Below, one piece after another: positions 1 through 11,123 of a stretch of DNA of 64,000 nt. The number at the start of each line of letters is the position of its first letter. Position 1 is the stretch's first letter. The position numbers and the translations under genes are program-made. The stretch is from Petunia secreta. Lineage: Eukaryota > Streptophyta > Magnoliopsida > Solanales > Solanaceae. The stretch covers positions 21,843,501-21,907,500 of the forward strand of contig JARKIP010000023.1 of assembly GCA_029990175.1 (NCBI GenBank), given 5' to 3'. The notes beneath the pieces are model-generated. The model ran no database searches. It saw only the letters and a program-made list of their open reading frames with translations, and was not told where the DNA came from.

Positions 1-10
1 TCCATAATTT

Positions 11-161
11 TACTCCCCTGTTTTATGTGAACTTATTTAATATGAAATAAAATTTAATAAATAAATGAAGACTTTTGAAACTTATAATCTAAATAAATAA
101 TTGGTATGTGTAGTTTTAAATCATCTCATTAAGGTTCACCTAAACTAAAATAGAGTGAGTA
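11..161. mobile_element. Short Stowaway-like MITE
   Basis: The segment begins TA-CTCCCCTGTTTTATGTGAAC and ends in an imperfect inverted copy (GTTCACC...ATAGAGTGAG-TA). TA on both sides fits the Tc1/mariner-type target duplication of Stowaway MITEs. It has no coding capacity. The call is tentative because the inverted arms are imperfect and the element is only about 147 bp. Confidence 0.4.
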
Positions 162-956
162 ATATTTATCCTACATGGAATGTGAGTAAAAATAAATAAA
201 TAAAGTAAGGACGAAAATTGAAACAACTACTGTGTTGCCCTAAATCGAGATAGGACAACAAATCGAATTTGTTTTGGGGTTGATTCATAATTTGTCTTTA
301 TCAAAGTCATATTCGAGTGAGACAAATGCTTAAAAAGAATAAACGAGACAGAAGAATAACTAGATAAAGCTTAAGAGCATAATTTGAGTATTATATTTCT
401 TTGGATGTCCTTGTTGGTTACAAACGATTCCTATTTATAACCTGAAGAAATGAATAATGTTATAGTCATAATAACTGTGCCTTTACAACCATTACTTCAC
501 ATTTAATCGTGGTCAGCTCATGATTTTTTTTTAATGCCAGAGTAACGGTTGATGATTACAAAGATCAGGTCTCGTTTAGCGAGGAGTTATACTTGCTCGG
601 GGACCATGTTGTTTGTGGTGATCTTTCCGAACTTGGTGCTTTGAACTCATTTTTTCCTCATTTCCCGATATAGATTTTCGAGGCGGAGGGTCATGTCACT
701 TTCCTTCACAGGTTCGCCTCGTGAGGTAGGCTCATATCAGGTCTCGTGTCCTTGCTCGAGGCCTCAGTGATTTTTTATCCAATAGAACTATCAAATAAGG
801 TTTCTGTAAAATGAGTGATACAGCTTCCACTTCCAGCATTCTTCAATAATAATAATATATGCCCAAGGTCCATTAGTTCGTCCGACCTTTTAAATCATGA
901 TAGTGATTAAGCCACTAGTGAGTCAGTAAGAGTCAGGACATTGTGGTGATAACTGA
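162..956. other. Intergenic, possible degenerate LTR piece
   Basis: No gene is visible. Roughly 370-780 is less AT-rich than its surroundings and contains stretches (CTCGGGGACC, GCTCGAGGCC) that resemble decayed LTR sequence. I could not find a partner LTR, a primer binding site or a protein relic, so this is only an impression. Confidence 0.2.
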
Positions 957-1228
957 TACTCCCTGCATCCTATTTTATGTGGCATTATTTGACAGAGTAC
1001 GGAGTTTAAGAAATAGATGTTGACCTTTTAAAGTTTCAAATTTATCCTTGAAAAAGTAAGAAAGAGAAGATTGGAGTAATAAAAAAGTAGTTGGTAACTT
1101 TTAAAGTAAGTATGACCCAACAAGGATAAAATAGTGCATTAAATAGTTGTCAAATAAGGAAATATGACATTCTTTTTTGGACAGACTAAAAATAAAATAG
1201 TGTCACATAAATTGGGACGGAGAGAGTA
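957..1228. mobile_element. Stowaway-like MITE
   Basis: Inverted ends CTCCCTGCATCCTATTTTAT and ATAAATTGGGACGGAGAGAG are each bordered by TA (957-958 and 1227-1228). The CTCCCTC-type terminus and TA duplication are the hallmarks of Stowaway MITEs. The internal 270 bp is AT-rich and noncoding. Confidence 0.6.
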
Positions 1229-1240
1229 AGAGATGAGTAC

Positions 1241-1483
1241 TACTTCCTCCGTTTGAAATATATATAAATCTTTTTGACTTAGCATAAAGTTTAATAAACT
1301 ATAAAAGGCATATGAAGTTTTTGGGCTAAAATAAGTCATTAGTATCTGTGTAACTATAAATCATTTCATTAAGGGTAAAGTGGAAATTTGAAGTTAAATT
1401 ATTTTCAAATTTAGAAAGTCGCCATTCTTTTTTGAATGAACAAAAAAGGAAATACATTAACATAAACTGAAACGAAGAAAGTA
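1241..1483. mobile_element. Degenerate Stowaway-like MITE
   Basis: It starts TA-CTTCCTCCGTTTGAAATA and ends AACTGAAACGAAGAAAG-TA. The ends are imperfect inverted repeats with TA at both borders. It lies 12 bp beyond the previous MITE, so these elements are clustered. It is noncoding. Confidence 0.45.
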
Positions 1484-2112
1484 TTACTTTGATCCGCACT
1501 TGAGATGAGTGAGGGGTGTCAATGGTTTATTTTGAAAATTTATCCCATGCCAAATTTTCAATTGTTCTAATGTATGTAACCAAAATTTGAATTATCGAAA
1601 TCGTCAATCATCCCGGTTCTCTTCGGTTTCTGTGCGGTTCGGTTAATTTTCAATTTTTTTAACATAATCTAAAACTACCAACAAACAAAGATGTATTTTT
1701 CCATACAAGTCAATAGTATTGAAAATGATGCATCACTTTCATTTTAAAAAACTCATATGTTCAGCTGACTGAACCAAAACACTGATTCCATCTTAACTAA
1801 GTAAATTAATTGCAAACCAATAATGATATCATATTCTGGTTGAATATTTGATGAGGGGTGCCTAAAAAGGATTAATAAGCACTGTAAGGGATGTGAAGCG
1901 TTTTTAAATTAAAAATCTCAAGACTACATTTTTAAAGAGTGGGTATGAATGCATAACACAAAAAATATGACAACACTAAATATTGAGATTATTTTGATTA
2001 CCAAATTTAATCTCATTCGTCTCTTCAAATAGATATTGACTATCATATATTTTTCTAGACTAAATAAAATTTAACATTGAGATTACTTGGTATAAATTTT
2101 AAAAAGATTAAA
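1484..2112. other. Intergenic with a short CGGTTCGGTT-type stretch
   Basis: No gene is seen. Around 1610-1660 is a stretch rich in CGGTT(C)GG, similar to the interior of the element at 55998-56661, and 1511-1525 (GGGGTGTCAATGG) resembles the end of such an element. No matching second end was found. The rest is AT-rich. Confidence 0.3.
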
Positions 2113-2117
2113 CATTT

Positions 2118-4608
2118 TGAAACGACCTCGGTTAGTCGTTCCGGAAGTTAGGGCTCCGATTGGCGTGCCGATAATTTTAAAATATTCGTAATATCTATTA
2201 GGACATGTCTGTAAAATTTGAGCTAAATCAGACCTCGTTTGGTAGGCATCGGAAGAAGGTTTCAGTTTTTATTGGCAATAAATATTAAAAGGAGATTTTT
2301 CGAGCTCGGTTTGCCGATGAGCTCCGATTCGAAATCCGAAAGCGCCGTTAGGTTCGTATGATTATTTGTGATTTTTGTAAACTTTCGAAAGCGAATTTCG
2401 ATGTTGTTCGGCTAGTTTCCGCTAAAATGCCGAAAGTTAAATAATTTGACTTTTTCTATTTAAATTCGCATCTTGAGTTTCGGGAGTCCAATTTGAGATC
2501 CACCTTCGCCAGTATGTTACATATATTTTTTATAACTTGTATGCAAAAGTTGCAATTATTTCGAATATCGTAGGGCATCGTTTTAATTTTCGTTAAGAAA
2601 AGAAAAAAAAAAAAGAAAGATGGTCAGCTAGCTAAGGGATAAGATATCCCCTTAGCTTCATTTCAAGAAAGGCTTATAACGAGAAACAGAGACCAACAAC
2701 GCAAAGAAAAGAAAAGGGGAAAAAGAAGGAGGAAAAATAGTGGGATTTTTATCCCGAAATTTCCAGGTAATGATGTTAACTCATTATCTTAGCTTATTAT
2801 GTGTATTTGATTATATTTTTACGGTAAAAATAGGGATATTAGACATCGCCCTAATGACTTAAATTGATAGTTTAAAGGGTCAATTGGACCCCGAAGATGG
2901 AATTGATTATATATTCGTACTCAGTGAGTTATGGGCAACTTATAAATGTAATTTATTTTGGGTTTGGTTATGTGACCATAAACCCTGTACATAGGCCTGG
3001 CCTGCATATTGCGTATGCAAATAGGGTATCAGGTTCCTACCTGGATTGCCCTAAGATGTGAGGAATAAAGCCTTTAGCCTAATTTGATATATTTTTCTGC
3101 TTATTGAATAGAGTGGGATCGTTTGGCAATGAATTCAAAGGACAACGCGGTTGTTGAGTAATTGGTCTAACTTTATAACAAGGTAAGTGTTTATATCCAT
3201 TTTTATTGGAGGCACCTGGCCTCGTGGATTTTCTACCACGTATTCCTTACGTGTGTAGCTGCCGATAGGCGTACTCATTACGCCTTAGCTTTGGATTTAC
3301 ATTGTATATTATATGTTATGTCCTATTGTTGGTATCGCATTGAGGATCTGAGCATTGTACCCTGGCTGTAAGTTGGCATCTACTTCCCGGCTGTCGATGA
3401 GAGTCCCGCGCCGGTGAAGGGTTATTATTGCATCACATTGCATTCATACGCATTATAGATCATTCATATGCATTACATTGCATATCATATTGGGTGCAGG
3501 AGTATTCCGCCCCAGGAGTAGGAGTATTCCGCCCCAAGAGCAGGAGGATTCTGCTCCATTGTATCATATTGAGGGTAGGAGGATTCCGCCCCAAGAGCAG
3601 GAGTATTCCGCTCTTATGTCAGATATTGAGTGCAAGAGTATTCCGCCTCAGCTTTACATTATATCGGGTGCAGGAGTATTCCGCCCTAGGAGAGTGCAGG
3701 AGTATTCCGCCTCTGGTTTATATTATAACGGGTGCAGGAGTATTCCGCCCCAGGAGCGGGAGTATTCCGCTCCAGTTGGTTATCAGATTGGATTCCCCTC
3801 GAATGCAGGAGTATTTCGCTTCGGGATGGGATTACGGGCACATGTGACCCTTCGCATCATATTTCATTTCATTTCATTTCATTTCATTTCATTTCATCTC
3901 ACTCCATTTCATTTCATTTCAATTCATACCATTGTGTAGACTTACGGTACATGACTACTGTTCTGCTTATATATGCATTGCTTATTTGTTGATATGTTTC
4001 TGGCACGCATCCTTGGTTGAGTTTATACGTTCTTACGTGTTTCCGGTTTTTATCTGGCTCTGCCTTTTTATAATTTAAATAAAAGGAATTTGGTCTATCT
4101 ATTTCTTTTCTCCCTGGCTAGCTATCCTATTCTTTGAGGTGGCTAGTCTGCCCCACTTATTGAATCCTTTTGACTCACCCTTGATTGTTGTTTGTTTCTT
4201 TTCTATCTGTTTCGTTTCGGCAGGTTTGCTCCAGGATTGAGTTCGCCACGTTGTGAAGGAGCGAAGACTACTTCAGCTGTCAGGGTGAGCCAGCTTTTAT
4301 TCCGGATGGCCACCAGTTTTGGTTATTATTTTCAATTGCATTTTGCTCTCTTCAGGAGGTATTTGTCTTCTTTTGTACTCTTAGATGTCTAGTCTGGATA
4401 ACCCTAAACCTAATATGCTGGGTAGTCAGCTGTAATTTTCTTTCATACAACTTAGAGGTGTCAATAAATCTGTATGTTTTTTTAGTCATGTCTTTATTTA
4501 TGAATTGTTATATTTATTTTCCTGATTTAATTGGTAAGGGTTCGCCCGACGGGTCTAGGGGAGGATGTCGGGTGCCCGTACGACCTAGTCGAAATCCGGG
4601 TCGTGTCA
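2118..4608 (+). repeat. 5' LTR of Gypsy element
   Basis: A 2491-bp LTR with TG...CA ends, nearly identical over its length to 8654-11118. It contains a tandem-repeat block (3490-3830) and a TTTCA-rich tract. The ORFs that seem to cross it are products of the stop-free tandem repeats, not genes. Confidence 0.92.
3490..3930 (+). repeat. Tandem AGGAGTATTCCGC repeats and (TTTCA)n tract in LTR
   Basis: Eleven copies of a core AGGAGTATTCCGCC (variants GGATTCCGC, GAGTATTTCGC) recur at irregular 15-60-bp spacing between 3496 and 3820. They are followed by a CATTT/TTTCA pentamer tract at about 3858-3930. The core GGAGTATTCC is a small imperfect inverted repeat. The 3' LTR carries ten copies and a shorter TTTCA tract. 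Confidence 0.85.
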
Positions 4609-4610
4609 GT

Positions 4611-4623
4611 TGGTATCAGAGCC
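4611..4623 (+). promoter_or_regulatory. Primer binding site (tRNA-iMet type)
   Basis: TGGTATCAGAGCC lies 2 nt after the 5' LTR and is complementary to the 3' end of plant initiator tRNA-Met, the primer used by many plant LTR elements. Confidence 0.88.
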
Positions 4624-4799
4624 CAGTTTAGTGTCTATCCAGACTAAGATAGTGTCTAGTAGAGTCTCGCTGATGGGTACGTAGACGTCCGTACTTATCT
4701 ACGAGAGGCTATGATAGCATTTAGAAAGTTTCACTTTCTTCTTTTCTGATTGTGCGTCGGTCTAAGATGCAAAAGTATTTTCGTTAATTCCTTTATGGT

Positions 4800-6260
4800 A
4801 ATTGTGAACCCTCATGCGACATCAGCAGACGATATGAGTTTAAGACGAAGCAGTCTGGCGTGGGGCTAGCACTGACTAAGCCCCGAGAGTTTTTATCATG
4901 CCGACGATCTAGTTACGGAGGTCCCAACTGTACGAGCTCGCGATGGGCAAGGGAGTAGGGCCTTGTGGTTCCCTTGGCTCTCTACGATGCTTTTAGGAGA
5001 ATTTTGGCGACGTAGATATCGCAAGAACCTATTATTCGCTGGGCAGTCTATCAGGTTGCCGCATGTGCAGACGTTCGACCTCAGGGAGCTCCTTTTCCGG
5101 TTCTTAATATTGCTGCAACGAATTATGTTTGGAGACAGTATGTGTTGTGCCTCTAGTTATTCTGGCTGGTTAGCTAGCCTGAGTAATGGCTCGGTCCGAG
5201 TATCTGAAAAGGCTGCATTATTTTACCCAATTGAACCTTCCGATATTCTTAAGCAGTGCATCAGATAAACCTTGTGATTCTTTTTAAAAAAATAAAATGA
5301 TGTCAGCATATGCTTCAGGCTGTTGGTTATCTCGAGCAATATGCTGTGTATTATTCTGCTTTCCAGTTTCAGGGCCAGTCTTGAATTGGTGGGCCGCTCT
5401 CTTATTTGCTAACTTGGTTCGGTTTTTCTTCTAGATTCCTGGAAAAGTTCCTTTCGAGGAGCGAGCGAGATGAAAAGTGTTGCCAGTTTGAGTAGATTGG
5501 ACAGGGTAGCCTGTCGGTTAGCCCGTTGGTGTTTCAGAATAGGTGATTGAATTCTATAAAATGGCTGAATATGCATTAGAACTAGTCCATGAGCCTTTCG
5601 AGAGATTAAAAGATTTATTGATGACATTTCTCCTTCCTTGAGATCCCAGATGGCTCGAGAGATTGAAGTCGGGATCTCATTTGATGTCATTGTTGATATT
5701 GCTCAAAGGTATTAGGCATACCATAGGTTAAAACGGGAAGAGTGAGAGCGGGAGAGCAAGAGATCCGCCATGGTGGACAACCATGGTACCTCATTTGGAG
5801 GTAAAAGTTCTGATTATTTTGGGAGGTCACCTTCCTGGTTATCTCAGCTTGTGTCACGTGATTCTTAAAGTGTGCCAGTATTTCGTCAAGATCAGATCCC
5901 GTTTTTATCTTTATAGTTATCAACATTCTGTCCAGCTTATATTTTTCAGCGAAAAGGTGGTATCATTGTCGTAGTCTGGCTATTCTTTGAGGAGTTTTCC
6001 CTTACTCCGGTAAGTAGGCATTCGTCCTTTCTCTCGTCATCAGGCACCTGCACAATCGCATGAGATTTCATTTAGATCTCAATCAGCCAGAGAAATGCCA
6101 CCATCCAGTAGAGGTTGAGAGCGTGGTGGTAGTGGTTCTTCAGAAGGTGATTATCAGGGTAGTGGCTCAGCTCAGCTGAAGAGGCAGTTCTATGAACTGC
6201 TAGTCTGGCAGGATGCTGAGGCATCCGATGTAGTACACCCATGTAATTCTTCTTCTCTAA
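4800..6260 (+). pseudogene. Decayed Gypsy gag (and possibly protease) relic
   Basis: Conceptual translation across several frames gives gag-like fragments. At about 5436-5500 a stretch reads FLEKFLSRSERDEK, the part of plant Gypsy gag normally reading FLEKF-P-(T/S)-R. At 5604-5710 it reads RFIDDISPSLRSQMAREIE, the usual RFI-GL----R---AREVE region. A protease-like stretch may follow near 6180-6300 but is too decayed to assert. Stops and frameshifts are frequent, so no protein can be made. Family knowledge: gag would form the virus-like particle. The match is by motif memory only. Confidence 0.6.
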
Positions 6261-7329
6261 AATGTGAGTAAGATTTGATTCTTTCAATCGATATGGAAAT
6301 GGTGTGTCTTATCATGTTTCAATGGTTTCCTTGGATGTTGTTTCTATTAAGAATCGATTGCGGTAGAGGGGTGAGCTTCTGATATGATTTATTTCTGGCA
6401 TTTGTGATGACCCTACTAGTTTATCTGGTTTAAATGTGAGAGATTTGGGAGTGAGTATCGTTATTGCCTGCTTGGCATCCTGTTATGCCACCTTGTGTTA
6501 TTATGTCAAGTCATTTTACCTCTCTCCTCGGAAATCAGTGTTGGTAGGATGATGGGATTCTTATTCGTCACCATCAGGAAGTGTCATTGTTTCTTTCGGT
6601 GTAAAGTGATTTTTAAGTGATACTCGATCTACGTGTCTCATCTTGGTTCAAGATGCTAGTAGAGTCATGTTATTCCATGAGCTTCTCTCAGTTATAAAAG
6701 AGTTTACTGATAAATTGTTGGAGTTTCTTCATATGAAAAGGTTAAATTGATATACATTTTGTTCCATAAAGCTCATTTAATGTCTATTTCTTCAATTGCG
6801 ATTCTTCGGTTAGCCTGACTCGTAAGTAGTCTAGCTCTGGTAGCCAAATATATAAGAAGATGAGCTTCCTGAAGTTCTAATTATTTCTATCCTCGGTCTA
6901 TTATCATTTCTTCCTCGTCCGGAAATAATGAGTTTTGGCGGTTAGTGGCTGCTTGTGATATTCCCTGTGTTGAGCCAGAGTGCGTGTCAAGGTAGCCGGA
7001 TAAGCACATTGTTGTGTTTTAAAGCTACAAAGGGTAATGAGAGGTGTCATTTGACCCCCTGAATTGAGCTATCGAGCGGTGATGCTTATGGAAAATGTAT
7101 GGAGTTGTGGACTCGAGAGTTCCAGCTGTTTGGCAACTCGAAAGGGTAGTTTGGTAGCTTAAGTCTGCCTACATTCGACTTTTAGCTAAATCTTCTTTAG
7201 TCCAGCAGATTGTGCGAGGATGGTTATTCCTATTCAAATGGCTGCATGAGTTTGTGCTTTAAGTGGAGGAGTCTTCCTCCAAATACTGAATGGTAATATT
7301 AAATCTCTGAGGTGTTGATACCACTTTTC
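6261..7329. other. Unresolved interior of Gypsy element
   Basis: There is no open frame of note. The position would normally hold protease, reverse transcriptase and RNase H on the plus strand, but I could not identify the catalytic motifs in any frame. It may be heavily decayed pol or unrelated filler. Confidence 0.3.
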
Positions 7330-7960
7330 TCACGACCCAAAGTAAGGCCACGACAGAAATCTACAATGAGTGTCGATCATTGCTAAACCCGCTAATAATA
7401 TATTAACAACAGAGATAAGGTGGCAACCTGATCATATATACGTACCTATCTGCTGAAAGCATAAACTCTGGAAAGATGACACGACTTTAACTTGCTGGCA
7501 ATTAGAATACTAAGCCACAAATTCTGCTATGTGACACTTCATTTCGTCCCACCAATAAATCTGCTTAAGATCATGGTACATCTTAGTCGAACCTGGATGA
7601 ATACTGTATTTGGAATAATGTGCCTCTATAATAATTTATCCACGTAAATCTGCAACATCAGAAACTCAAAGTCTATCTTTATACATGAGAACACTGTCAG
7701 TAGTAACCCTGTATTGTGACTCCGATTTTCTTTAGCTATCTGTCTGTATTCAACTAGAACTGGATCCTCATAATGACGCTGTTTTATTTCATGAAAATTT
7801 AGAGATAAAGTTCTAGTGTAGCTTGTCGTCCATCCATCATTGGCATATCTCCTTCACACCTCAACTCTTTGAGAAGTTACTTTAGCGTTATAAGTGCACA
7901 TGTAATCAACTTTGTTGCTGGTATTCTGCCTCAGCTCATGGTCCAACTACATGTCTCTTT
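7330..7960 (-). pseudogene. Inverted pol relic: RNase H end and integrase zinc finger
   Basis: Read on the minus strand, 7640 down to 7540 gives YSIHPGSTKMYHDLKQIYWW, the H-x-H part of the Gypsy integrase H2C2 zinc domain, with the linker before it at higher coordinates (RHYEDPVLVEYRQIAKENR near 7790-7730). This is the orientation opposite to the LTRs, PBS and gag traces of the same element. Several stops and frameshifts interrupt it. The inversion, or insertion of a reversed copy, is read directly; its cause is unknown. Confidence 0.7.
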
Positions 7961-8620
7961 TATATTCACTTTTTCAAGTCATAATATTTCTAATTCAAAG
8001 ACAATACCCTGAAATAGATATTCAGTCTGAAGATCATTCCTGGTCTGCATCATATTATCCAGTAGTTGCATGATCCTTATCCTTATATGATAGACCCTGT
8101 TCAGATAAACCTTTGACATACATTAGGATATGAGTAACTATATTCCCATAAGGAGCTTGCGGAACAACACTAACATCAACTGAGATGTTGCCTAGTGTGT
8201 TTGAAAAAATGATATAGCTTGCATCAAATCTTCTATAGCGCGTAGTGACAAGGTATTTCAAAAGCTCCCCCTATTGCATCAAGCGTGAGCTAATTCTTAG
8301 TTTCATTGACCTGTTCTATATTGAAAGGTATATCGAAGAGATGATTATCGGCTTAATCAAGTTAACCCATTCAAAGTTCCGTGTATCTTTACTTCGAAAA
8401 TGTAGAACTCTCTTCTCGTGATCGAGGAAGGATCAGCTTAGTCAGAATAAGCTATGCAATGATATTATCATATTATCCAGATATGTTTTATACCAAAAGT
8501 TCGATATGCGTGTTATAATTCTGATCCTGTAATCAGGAAATAATGCCTGTGAAGTAGCTCATGAAGGTCATGCAAGTTCTCTTGTTATCCGTGCGAATTT
8601 TTCTTTAAACTTAGGCTCGT
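7961..8620. other. 3' interior of Gypsy element, no gene
   Basis: AT-rich and stop-rich. A plus-strand fragment near 8540-8590 vaguely resembles the end of a chromovirus pol polyprotein but is too short to assert. Confidence 0.3.
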
Positions 8621-8621
8621 T

Positions 8622-8653
8622 CGAGGACGAACGAGAGTTTAAGTGGAGGAGAA
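8622..8653 (+). promoter_or_regulatory. Polypurine tract region of Gypsy element
   Basis: GTTCGAGGACGAACGAGAG is followed by AAGTGGAGGAGAA directly before the 3' LTR. The purine run is the expected plus-strand primer. The GAGGACGAAC motif just upstream is common in plant Tekay-like elements (family knowledge). Confidence 0.75.
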
Positions 8654-11118
8654 TGAAACGACCTCGGTTAGTCGTTTCGGAAGTTAGGGCTCCGATTGGC
8701 GTGCTGATAATTTTAAAATATTTATAATATCCATTATGACCTGTCTATAAAATTTGAGCTAAATCAGACCTCGTTTAGTAGGCATCGGAAGAAGGTTTCA
8801 GTTTTTATTGGCAATAAATATTAAAAAGAGATTTTCGAGCTCGGTTTTGTCGAATGAGCTCCGATTCGAAATCCGAAAGCGCCGTTAGGTTCGTATGATT
8901 ATTTGTGATTTTTGTAAGCTTTCGAAAGTGAATTTCGATATTGTTCGGCTAGTTTTCGCTAAAATGCCGAAAGTTAAATAATTTGACTTTTTCTATTTAA
9001 ATTCGCATCTTGAGTTTCGGGAGTCCAATTTGAGATCCGCCTTCGCCAATATGTTACATATATTTTGTATAACTTGTATGCAAAAGTTGGAATTATTTCG
9101 AATATCGTAGGACATCGTTATAATTTTCGTTAAGAAAAGAAAAAAAAGAAAAAAAAAAGAAGAAGAAAGATGGTCGGCTAGCTAAGGGATAAGATATCCC
9201 TTCGCTTCATTTCAAGAAAGGCATATAACAAGAAACAGAGACCGACAACGCAAAGAAAAGAAAAGGGGAAAAAGAAGGAGGAAAAATAGTGGGATTTTTA
9301 TCCCGAAATTTCTAGGTAATGATGTTAACTCATTATCTTAGCTTATTATGTGTATTTGAATACATTTTTACGGTAAAAATAGGGATATTAGACATCGCCC
9401 TAATGACTTAAATTGATAGTTTAAAGGGTCAATTGGACCCCGAAGATGGAATTGATTATATATTCGTACTCATTGAGTTATGGGCAACTTATAAATGTAA
9501 TTTATTTTGGGTTTGGTTATGTGACCATAAACCCTGTACATAGGCCTGGCCTGCGTATTGCGTATGCAAATAGGGTATCAGGTTCCTACCTGGATTGCCC
9601 TAAGATGTGAGGAATAAAGCCTTTAGCCTAATTTGATATATTTTTCTGCTTATTGAATAGAGTGGGATCGTTTGGCAATGAATTCAAAGGACAACGCGGT
9701 TGTTGAGTAATTGTGCTAACTTTATAACAAGGTAAGTGTTTATATCCATTTTTATTGGAGGCACCTGGCCTCGTGGATTTTCTACCACGTATTCCTTACG
9801 TGTGTAGCTGCCGATAGGCGTACTCATTACGCCTTAGCTTTGGATTTACATTGTATATTATATGTTATGTCCTATTGTTGGTATCGCATTGAGGATCTGA
9901 GCATTGTACCCTGGCTGTAAGTTGGCATCTACTTCCCGGCTGTCGATGAGAGTCCCGCGCCGGTGAAGGGTTATTATTGCATCACATTGCATTCATACGC
10001 ATTATAGATCATTCATATGCATTACATTGCATATCATATTGGGTGCAGGAGTATTCCGCCCCAGGAGTAGGAGTATTCCGCCCCAAGAGCAGGAGGATTC
10101 CGCTCCATTGTATCATATTGAGGGTAGGAGGATTCCGCCCCAAGAGCAGGAGTATTCCACTCTTATGTCAGATATTGAGTGCAGGAGTATTCCGCCTCAG
10201 CTTTACATTATATCGGGTGCAGGAGTATTCCGCCCCAGGAGAGTGCAGGAGTATTCCGCCTCTGGTTTATATTATATTGGGTGCAGGAGTATTCCGCTCC
10301 AGTTGGTTTTCATATTGGATTCCCTTCGAATGCAGGAGTATTCCGCTTCGGGATGGGATTACGGGCACATGTGACCCTTCGCATCATATTTCATTTCATT
10401 TCATTTCATCTCACTCCATTTTATTTCATCTCAATTCATACCATTGTGTAGACTTGCGGTACATGACTACTGTTCTGCTTATATATGCATTGCTTATTTG
10501 TTGATATGTTTCTGGCACACATCCTTGGTTGAGTTTATAAGTTCTTACGTGTTTCCGGTTGTTATCTGGCTCTGCCTTTTTATAATTTAAAGGAATTTGG
10601 TCTATCTATTTCTTTTCTCCCTGGCTAGCTATCCTATTCTTTGAGGTGGCTAGTCTGCCCCACTTATTGAGTCCTTTTGACTCACCCTTGTTTGTTGTTT
10701 GTTTCTTGTCTATCTGTTTCGTTTCGGCAGGTTCGCTCCAGGATTGAGTTCGCCACGTTGTGAAGGAGCGAAGACGACTTCAGCTGTCAGGGTGAGCCAG
10801 CTTTTATTCCGGATGGCCACCAGTTTATTGGTTATTATTTTCAATTGCATTTTGCTCTCTTCAGGAGGTATTTGTCTTCTTTTGTACTCTTATATGTCTA
10901 GTCTGGATAACCCTAAACCTAGTATGCTGGGTAGTCAGCTGTAATTTTCTTTCGTACAGCTTAGAGGTGTCAATAAATCTGTATGTTTTTTTTAGTCATG
11001 TCTTTATTTATGAATTGTTATATTTATTTTCCTGATTTAATTGGTAAGGGTTCGCCCGACGGGTCTAGGGGAGGATGTCGGGTACCCGCACGACCTAGTC
11101 GAAATCCGGATCGTGTCA
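8654..11118 (+). repeat. 3' LTR of Gypsy element
   Basis: A 2465-bp copy of the 5' LTR with the same TG...CA ends. It differs by scattered substitutions and by one fewer AGGAGTATTCCGC unit and a shorter TTTCA tract in the tandem block (10030-10440). It is followed by the CATTT target duplication. Confidence 0.92.
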
Positions 11119-11123
11119 CATTT

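Larger units (their letters stand above)
2113..11123 (+). mobile_element. Ty3/Gypsy LTR retrotransposon, complete ends
   Basis: Two direct repeats of about 2.5 kb (2118-4608 and 8654-11118) begin TGAAACGACC and end TCGTGTCA. They are flanked by the 5-bp target duplication CATTT (2113-2117 and 11119-11123). A tRNA-iMet-type primer binding site follows the 5' LTR and a purine-rich tract precedes the 3' LTR. The interior (4.0 kb) has no long ORF but keeps gag traces in forward orientation and RNase H/integrase traces in reverse. The integrase zinc finger and the GAGGACGAAC motif before the purine tract suggest a chromovirus (Tekay/Del-like); that lineage is an inference. Transposition would need proteins supplied in trans. 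Confidence 0.92.

Noticed and set aside
3858..3930. CRISPR-like or satellite interpretation of the TTTCA and GGAGTATTCC repeats
   Set aside because: Spacing is irregular, the repeats lie inside an LTR, and the organism is a plant.
3428..3992. Long overlapping frames of 86-153 codons in the LTR, repeated at 9977-10504
   Set aside because: They arise because the AGGAGTATTCCGC tandem repeats lack stops in several frames. The same DNA encodes repeats in more than one frame and the copies differ between the two LTRs.
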